A stretch of 44,728 nucleotides of DNA from Candidatus Latescibacterota bacterium (GTDB taxonomy: Bacteria; Krumholzibacteriota; Krumholzibacteriia; WVZY01). The notes below the pieces were generated by a model, which was not told where the DNA came from, searched no databases, and saw nothing but the letters and a program-made list of their open reading frames with translations. Made by a program: the position numbers and the translations under genes. Shown here in pieces: positions 7,626 through 16,600 of the stretch (its first letter is position 1; each line of letters starts with the position of its first letter). The stretch spans positions 315,054 through 359,781 of the forward strand of contig CP070677.1 in the NCBI GenBank assembly GCA_020352495.1, given 5' to 3'.

Positions 7626-10600
7626 ATGAAAAACCGAGTCTTCTCTGTTGCGAGCATCGTAGCCGTCTTGGCATTTGCACTGTTCTGTGTGTTCGGCGCC
7701 TACGGGCAAAAAGACACGAATTATGCCGAGGGAGAAATCATTGTAAAGTTTCACCAGTCGTCGCGCCCGGAAGATGTGGAAGGCCTGAGATCGAGCATGA
7801 ACGCGTCGGTCAAACAGGTGTTCCGGAGCATCGGCGCCGAGTTGTGGGAGCTCGACGGGATATCCGTGTACGACGCCATCAGAGCCCTGCAAGGCAACCC
7901 AAGCATCGAGTATGTCGAGCCAAACTACTTTGGCCACATCGATGAATTGATTCCCAATGATCCGCGGTTTCCCGAGTTGTGGGGAATGCACAACACCGGT
8001 CAAACCGGGGGAACACCGGATGCCGATATCGACGCCCCCGAAGCGTGGGAGATCGAGACCGGCGAAGACGTGATCATCGGTGTGATCGATACCGGTGTGG
8101 ACTGGCATCATGAGGACCTCGCCGACAACATTTGGGAGAATCCCGGAGAAATCGCCGGTAACGGGGTAGACGATGATGGGAACGGTTTTATCGACGACGT
8201 TCGAGGGTGGGACTTCTACAACAATGACAATGACCCATGGGACGACCACGGTCACGGCACGCACACATCGGGTACCGTTGCCGGGGTCGGCAACAACAAC
8301 ATCGGCGTCACCGGTGTGTGCTGGACGGCAAGGATAATGCCGCTGAAGTGGCTCGATGCAGGTGGGTGGGGCACGGTATCCGGCGCGATCGGGGCGATCG
8401 AGTACGCCACCATGATGGGGGCGAAGGCCACAAACAACAGCTGGGGATTTGGGACTCAGTATTCCCAAGCGCTCAAGGATGCGATAGAGGCCGCTGGAGT
8501 GGCGGGATCCATTTTCGTCGCGTCGTCCGGAAACAACAGCGTCGACACGGACCTGACACCACACTACCCATCGAGTCATGATCTGGACAACATCATATCG
8601 GTGGCGGCCACGACTCACACCGATGCCAAAAGCGGATTTTCAAACTGGGGTTTGGTGACGGTGGACCTGGGCGCTCCCGGGTCAGATGTTTTAAGCTGCC
8701 TGCCGGGAAACAGCTACGGCAGGGCAAGCGGCACCTCCATGGCCGCGCCGCATGTCACCGGCGCCGTCGGTCTCCTTTTGTCGGCGGCCCCCAACATGCA
8801 CTACCTCGAAGTCATAGAACACATACTCGCCTCGGTCGATCCAACCCCGGCGATGGCCGGTCGAACCGTATCGGGTGGTCGGCTCAACGTGTTCAATATG
8901 GTAAGCGGACTGGACAGCATACCACCGGCACGTGTAAACGACCTAACCGTCGTCTCCACCGGTTCCAATACGGCGACGCTCACGTGGACCGCGACCGGTG
9001 ACGACAGCACCTATGGAACAGCGAATTCCTATGATCTGCGTTACTCGACGTCCCAGATCTACTGGAGCAATTGGGAGCAGGCGACACCGGTTTCGGGTCT
9101 TCCCCAACCTCAGCCGTCGGGAGCAACGGAGACCTTCCAGGTCACGGGACTCGACTTCAACACGACTTACTATTTCGGGTTGGTGGTGGTCGACGAGCAG
9201 GAGAACGGCTCTTGGCTCTCCAATCTGCCGTCAACGATGACACTGGGGATCCCCGAGCTGACGTACGACCCCGCGTCCTTTAGCGACAATCTGTTCACTG
9301 GTGAGACATCTTCGCATGTATTGACGATCAGCAACACGGCTGAAGGAACGCTCGATTTCGTCTTCCCCGCTGGGATGATTCCGAGTCCTCCCGGTGGTGG
9401 AGCTCCCGGTGCCTTCCCGTCATGGGTACGTGTGGAACCCGTGTCGGGACGAGTCCATGCGGGTGAGAGCATGGAGATCATCATAACCTTTGACGCCTTT
9501 GGCTTGATGGGTGGGAACTACACGTATGGGCTGGTCCTCGAGACAAACGATCCCGCCCATCCGATAGAGACGATTCCCACGTCGGTCCTCGTAACGAGCG
9601 CCCCCGACATCGCCGTCTCGGAAGACACAATCGACTACGGGCTCCGATTCACCGGAACGTCGACACCGGCCGACCTGGTCGTATCGAACGTGGGTGTCGA
9701 AGAACTAGTGGTCACGGGTGTTACGATCGACAACCCCGAGTATTCCACCGACCCCTCGGGTTTTACACTGAGTGTCGGTGAGAGCCGGACGCTCGTGGTG
9801 ACGTTTAGTCCGGTGTCACTCGGAATCATCACGGGGACCCTCTCGATCCAGAGCAACGACCCGGACTATCCAACAAAGACCGTGAGTTTGGTTGGTGAAG
9901 GCGCCGAACCGCCAATCATATCCGTGAACCCCACTTCATTTAGCGATGATCTCTACACCGGTGAGACATCGACCCACGTAATGACCGTTGGCAACTCGGG
10001 AGGCAGTGATCTCACCTTTGACATCTTTGGCGAACCGGCCTCGGGGGCGGCCGCAGCCCTTTTTGACAAGATCAGATCGCGGCGCGGGAAGGATGTATCG
10101 CTCGAAACCTCCGCTAGCTCGGCCGACCACCGGAAGCGTTACGCCGACTTTACCGGAGTGACCGTCAGTGACGGTTACCGCAGCGATCCGCTCCCACCCG
10201 CCGACCCGGAAATCCTCGAGTTCTATCGTGCCCTCCAGACACCGCTGGCTGACAGTGTATTGGTCTTTTTCGATGACATGGAGAGCGGCGCAAACGGCTG
10301 GATACACTACTCGACCCACTTCAGCGGAGTCGATCTGTGGCACCAAACCACGGTTCGCTCGAGCAGCGGAGTGACGAGCTGGAATGTCGAACAGCACTCG
10401 GGTAGCGGGAGTGAAGCACTTCAGTCCCCAAATATCGACCTGACAAACTACGACTCCGCCACACTCGTCTTTCAACACTGGTACAACTTCGACGATTGCG
10501 GTGGCGATCCGACGTTCGAACCCGATGGTGGACTTCTCGAGATATCGGTGGATGGCGTAACCTGGACGCAGATCTATCCCGTTGAAGGTTACCCCTATAC

Positions 10601-13600
10601 CCTCGACGACTACTGCGGCAACCCCTTGGCCAACCGCGATGCCTACTCGCACGATGGGGGAAATGGCAACTTGTTCATCCCGGCGGTCTTTGACCTGACC
10701 GCGTATGCGCGAAACATCATTTCGATTCGTTTCCACGCGGGGTGGGACTGCGGCAACTGCGAGGCGAACGAGGGTTGGTACATCGATGACGTTGCCGTTT
10801 ACTCACGCGGTGTTAGCTGGCTGTCAGCCGTGCCGTCATCGGGCACGGTGCCTCCCGGAGAGACACTCGACGTGGACATCATCTTCAACGCCGCCGGTCT
10901 TGCCGGTGGTGACTACGCCGGCAACCTGACCGTGACGAGCAATGACCCGGTGACCCCCGAGGTCGACGTATCGGCCAATCTTCACGTCACCGACGCCCCC
11001 GATATCGACGTCTCCGACACAATGCTCGACTACGGCGCGCACTTTGTCGGCCTGACCGTCAGAGACACGATCATCGTCTCCAACAGGGGGACGATCATGC
11101 TGACGGTGAGCGATATCTCGACCAATCATTCGGACTATACCGTCGATGTAACGAGCTTTTCGTTGGGCGCCGGGGGTGAGCAACCGGTTATGGTCTCGTT
11201 CGCACCGACGTCGGTTGCGGTGATTCCCGCGGTGCTGACGATCACGAGCGACGATCCCGATGAACCGACGGTCGAGGTGACGCTCCACGGCGAAGGTCTC
11301 GATCCACCCGTTATTTCAGTCACACCAGACGCGTTGAGTGAAAGCCTATTCACCGGTGGCACGTCGACACAGCTGTTGAACATAGCGAACAACGGCGGAA
11401 ACGATTTGGAGTTTTCGATTCTTGTCGAAAATATCCTTACCGCTCAAACGGCGTCCGGCCACACCACGGACACTGGAAAAGAACCATTCATCGGAAATCC
11501 CGGTGCGGGTCTCGAACCTCCCAGCCCGGTCAGCCTCGCCAAACCGGTAGTCATAGCAAAAGGTGAAGAAGACACCCGGACCTATCCACCGATGGAGAGA
11601 GCCAGCGGTGGACCGGATCCGTTTGGCTATCGGTGGAGCGACAGCAACGAGCCCGGTGGTCCAATCTTCGACTGGATCGATGTGAGTGGAGGCATACCGA
11701 TCAGCCTGTCCGACGATGATTTTGAAACGGGTATCCCTCTCGGCTTCACCTTCAACTACTACGGAACGGACTTTACACACATCGGCGTGGGTTCGAACGG
11801 TTGGCTGAGCTTCAACGGCTTCAATGGCTGGTATCCGGGCACCGTCCCCGCAGTCGACGAATACGAGGGCGCGATTGCCCCCTTTGCCAGGGATCTCTAT
11901 CCCCCAAGCGCGGCCTATATCAAGTACCACACATTCGGCTTATCGCCAAACCGGCAGTTCGTCGTGGAATACAACAATATCCCGGACTATGCCGGTGGCA
12001 ACAACAAGACGTTTGAAGTGATCTTTTACGAGAGAACCAACAAGATCAGGTTCCAGTATCTCGTCGCCCCAAACGACCCTTATGGTTTTGGCATCGAGAG
12101 CCCGGACCAGACGATGGGTATGGGAAACGGTGGAGCGGGTGAGCTCTTCATCAACCCTGGTCTCGTTGAGAATGACTATGCAATCGAGTTTACCCTCATG
12201 CCGACCTGGATAATCCCCGATCCGGTGATAGGCACCGTCGCACCGGGAGAGAGCATGGATATCGCGGTGGCATTTGATGCGGCGGGTATGATTGGCGGTG
12301 ATTACGAGGCCAACATTTTGATCGCCAACAACGATCCGTTGAACCCCGAAGTGACGGTACCGGCGACTCTTCATGTGACGGGCGCCCCCGACATTGCCGT
12401 TTCCGACACACTCCTCGACTATGGGCCGCAGTTCGTCGGCGCGGTCATACCGGATTCAATATTGGTGTGCAATTTTGGAACGGAAGTTCTGACGGTGAGC
12501 GACATCTCGACCAACCACGGAGACTACACCGCCGCTCCAACAAACCTCGTGTTGAACCCCGGTGAGTGTCAGACCGTAATCGTTACGTTTGCCCCCACGT
12601 CGGTCACGGTAATTCCTGCCGTGTTGACGCTCACGAGTGATGATCCCGACGAGCCGACGGTCGAGGTGGCGCTCCACGGTGAGGGTCTCGATCCACCGGT
12701 CATTTCGGTCACCCCCGACTCGCTTAGTGAGAGCCTCTTTACAGGCGGTGCGGCAACACAGCTGCTTACGATCAGTAACCTCGGTGGGAATGACCTGACC
12801 TACGACATCATGATCGAGGGCGTGGAGGAGACGACCGTTATGGTCAACGTCGTCGAGAACGCGACCCCCGATGATCCAAAAACAAAACCGTGGAGAGACC
12901 GGTCACTCCGCGGACCGGAGCCGGCGAGCCCGATTACGGACCCAAGCCTGATGTACGATGGCGGCCGGGGTCTGAACGCCGCGAAGCCCGAGGAGCGCCC
13001 CGTCCGGGTTGCGAATGTCACGAACTCGAGCGTGAAGATCCTACTTGTGGTCACGGCCAGCGTGTCCCAGATACAGGCCGATCTGTTGAGCTTCCCGGAC
13101 ATCGAGGTCGTGGATATCTTTGATGGGGGAACGGGGAACCCAGCGTTGAGCACGCTGCTCGAATACGACGCGGTTATTTTGATTGCGAATACTCCCTACG
13201 CCGACCCGGTTGGTTTGGGCGATGTCCTGGCGGATTACGTGGACGAGGGTGGTGGGGTCGTGATGACCCTGGCATCGTTCATCAGCAGTTGGTCGGTTCA
13301 AGGCCGATTGCTGACCGATGGGTATTTCCCGTTCACCGTGGGAAGCGGTCCCATAGGGTCCGCGAACCTCGGCGCCTTCGATGCGTCACATCCGATCATG
13401 GAGGATGTAACGAGCGCGTGGGGCGACTTGCTCGGCGCGACAAGCCTGGCGTCCGGTGCCGAATGGGTCGCCGACTGGACGAACGGGCAACCGCTCGTCG
13501 CCACTCAGGGAGATCATGTGGTGGGTGTCAACGTCTTCCTGGCCGACTACGGGTACTACTCGGGTGACATGGCACTCATTCTCCACAACGCGGTGATGTG

Positions 13601-16600
13601 GAGCGGCGGGGGCGTGTCGTGGCTGTCGACAGATCCGAAGGAAGGTGTGGTAACGCCTGGATCCAGCGTCGATGTCGAGGTCACTTTCGATGCCTCCGGT
13701 CTTTTTGGTGGCGAGTACGATGCACACATCCTGATCAACAACAACGATCCGCTCAATCCCGTCGTGAACGTGCCTGCACACCTCGATGTGACCGGTGCCC
13801 CGGACATCGCCGTATCCCCGGCACTCCTGGACTACGGCCAACAGTTTGTAGGCGCCGTGACAACGGACTCGGTCATCGTGTGCAATGAAGGGACGGACGT
13901 TCTTACGGTGAGCGATATGTCGACGGACGAATCGGACTATACCGTCGCCCCGACGAGCGCCACATTGAACCCTGGTGAGTGTCAGACCGTAGAGGTGACG
14001 TTTGCCCCGACATCGGTCGCGGTGATACCGGGCGTGCTCACGATCACATCCGATGATCCGGACGAGCCAACGATCGAGGTGACACTCCAGGGTGAGGGTC
14101 TGGAGCCACCTGTCGTCTCCGTCACACCGGATTCTCTCGGTGATGATCTCTTTACCGGGGAGTCGTCCACTCACACGTTAACTGTCGGGAATCTCGGCGG
14201 CAACGATCTGGAGTATGCGATCCAGGTCGTGCCGTCCGGGAGCGCCGGAACACAGACGTATACGCTCGAGGCCCCTCTGCCGGGTCAGGTCAACCCCGAA
14301 ACCGGCGTCGCTCTCCCGCCGGAGCAGGTTCGGACGAGTCCCATTACGGCGGTTCTCCATGACCTCACCGATGTCCAGATTCTATGGGACCTTTCGCATG
14401 GCCAGTACGGCCCCGGCGGCTGGTCGGTGATCGTATCGGACCTGATCGCTCGCGGGGCGACGGTGACAGAGAATCTCGATCCAATCACGCCGCCGCTCCT
14501 GTCGAATTATGACATCCTCTGGCTGAGCGATATGACTTCGTGGGCGCCTACCGAGATCCAGGCCGTGCAAGATTGGGTGAGAGTAGGCGGCGCGTTGTTG
14601 ATCGAATCCAATCAGGCAGTCGTAGCGGTAAACGACATTTTCGCGGGTCTGGGAACCGGTCTCCTTTATGTCGATGCGGACGCATCACCGGGGACGTCGA
14701 CAAACATCCACGCGCACCCAACCACTGAAGACGTCTCAAGCGTCTATATCGGCAACCCGCTTGCACAGCTTACTGTCAGCGCGCCAGGGGGACAACTGGT
14801 GGATGACATCTTCAATCTACCGGTCTGCGCGTACAGCGAGGTGCAAAACGGACGGATCTTTGCCGCCTCCGATGAGATGTTTGACGATTATACCATCGGC
14901 GCGGCGGACAACCAACTCTTTGGCAACCAGGTTGTGGACTGGTTGGCGGTCGGTGTGAGCTGGTTGACCGTCACACCGGCGGGAGGAACCGTTCCTCCGG
15001 CCGGCTCTGATGAACTGACGGTGACGTTCGATGCCGGGGGCCTATTCGGCGGCGAATACGACGCAGACATCCTGGTCAACAACAACGACCCGTTGAACCC
15101 GGTTGTCACTGTGCCTGCGCATCTCGATGTGACCGGCGCCCCGGATGTCGCCGTTTCCGACACCCTCTTGGACTACGGGCCGCAGTTCATCGGCGCGGTG
15201 GTAACCGACACGGTGGCGGTATGCAATAACGGAACGGACCTTTTGACGGTAAGCGATATCTCGACCGATCACGGTGACTATGCGGCGAATCCAACGAGCG
15301 TCGCTCTGAGCCCGGGCGAATGCCAGAGTGTTGTGGTGATGTTTGCCCCGTCATCGGTCGGGGTGATCTCAGGCTTGCTCACGATCACCAGTGATGATCC
15401 CGACGAGCCGACGATCGAGGTGGCACTCCAAGGTGAGGGGTTGGAGCCACCCATCATCTCCGTCACCCCGGATTCGCTCGCCGACAGTCTCTTTACCGGC
15501 GAGAGTTCTACGCAAACGATAACCATCGCCAACAACGGTGGTAGTGATCTCTTATGGGAGCTTGATGTATCTCCGAGCCAAGGATCCGCCTCCCAGGTCT
15601 ACACGCTCACCCCACCGGTCGAAGGGATAGTCGATCCGGAAACGGGAGAGGCAGCCGACCCTGAGGACGTACGGACGGAGCCCATCTCGGCAATGCTTGA
15701 CGATCTAACCGGTGTCCACCTCCTCTGGGATCGGTCGCACGGCCAGCAGGCGATGGATGTCTGGTCGATATTTATCTCGGACGTGACTTCCCGAGGCGCC
15801 ACGGCGACGGAGAATTTCCAAGCGATCACGCCGGCACTCCTGGCCAACTACGATATCCTCTGGCTCACCGATTACATGACCGACTGGGCACAATCCGAGA
15901 TCGATGCCGTGCAGGCATGGGTCAGGGCGGGTGGTGCGCTGGTCTTCGAGTGCGACGAGTCGGTGGGGCGAGTCAACATTCTGTTGGATGGCCTGGGAAG
16001 TGGGATCACTTATGACGCGATGAACGCCACGTCGGGGACCACGTTCAACATCCACCCCCACGAGATCACAGAGGGCGTGTCTTCGGTGTGGCTGCCGGCC
16101 CCGCAGAGTCATCTCGTTGTCGCTGCACCGGCGGGCCAGCTGGTGGACGACACTTACGACCTGCCGGTTTGCGCCTGCAGTGAGGTCGATATGGGAGCGG
16201 TCTTTGCCATATCCGACGAGATCTTCAATGACGGGTCGATCGGTATCGCAGACAACCAGCTCTTCGCCAACCAGGCCGTCGATTGGATGGCCGGTGGTCC
16301 CGCTTGGCTCACCGTGACACCGACCGAGGGAACGGTGCCACCGGGTGGTGACCAAACCGTCTCGGTGACGTTTGATGCCGTCGGGTTGGACGGAGGGGAA
16401 TACGACGCCCACATGACGATCGCGTCGAACGATCCAGTCACTCCGGAGACGATAGTCCCCGCCCACCTCCGAGTCACAGCGACACCCGACATCGCCGTAT
16501 CCAGCACGCTCTTTGATTTTGGATCGCTTTTCGTTGGGGCCTCGACGTCGCGAACTCTCACCGTCTCCAATGTTGGCAATGATGCCTTGGTGGTCGATGA

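Noticed and set aside
7383..8618. A 411-residue minus-strand frame across the subtilase start
   Set aside because: The plus frame holds the catalytic subtilase motifs and signal peptide; the minus frame is an antisense shadow favoured by GC-rich codons. Similar long minus frames within both giant genes (for example 15705-16781, 16154-17179, 32655-33713) were rejected for the same reason.
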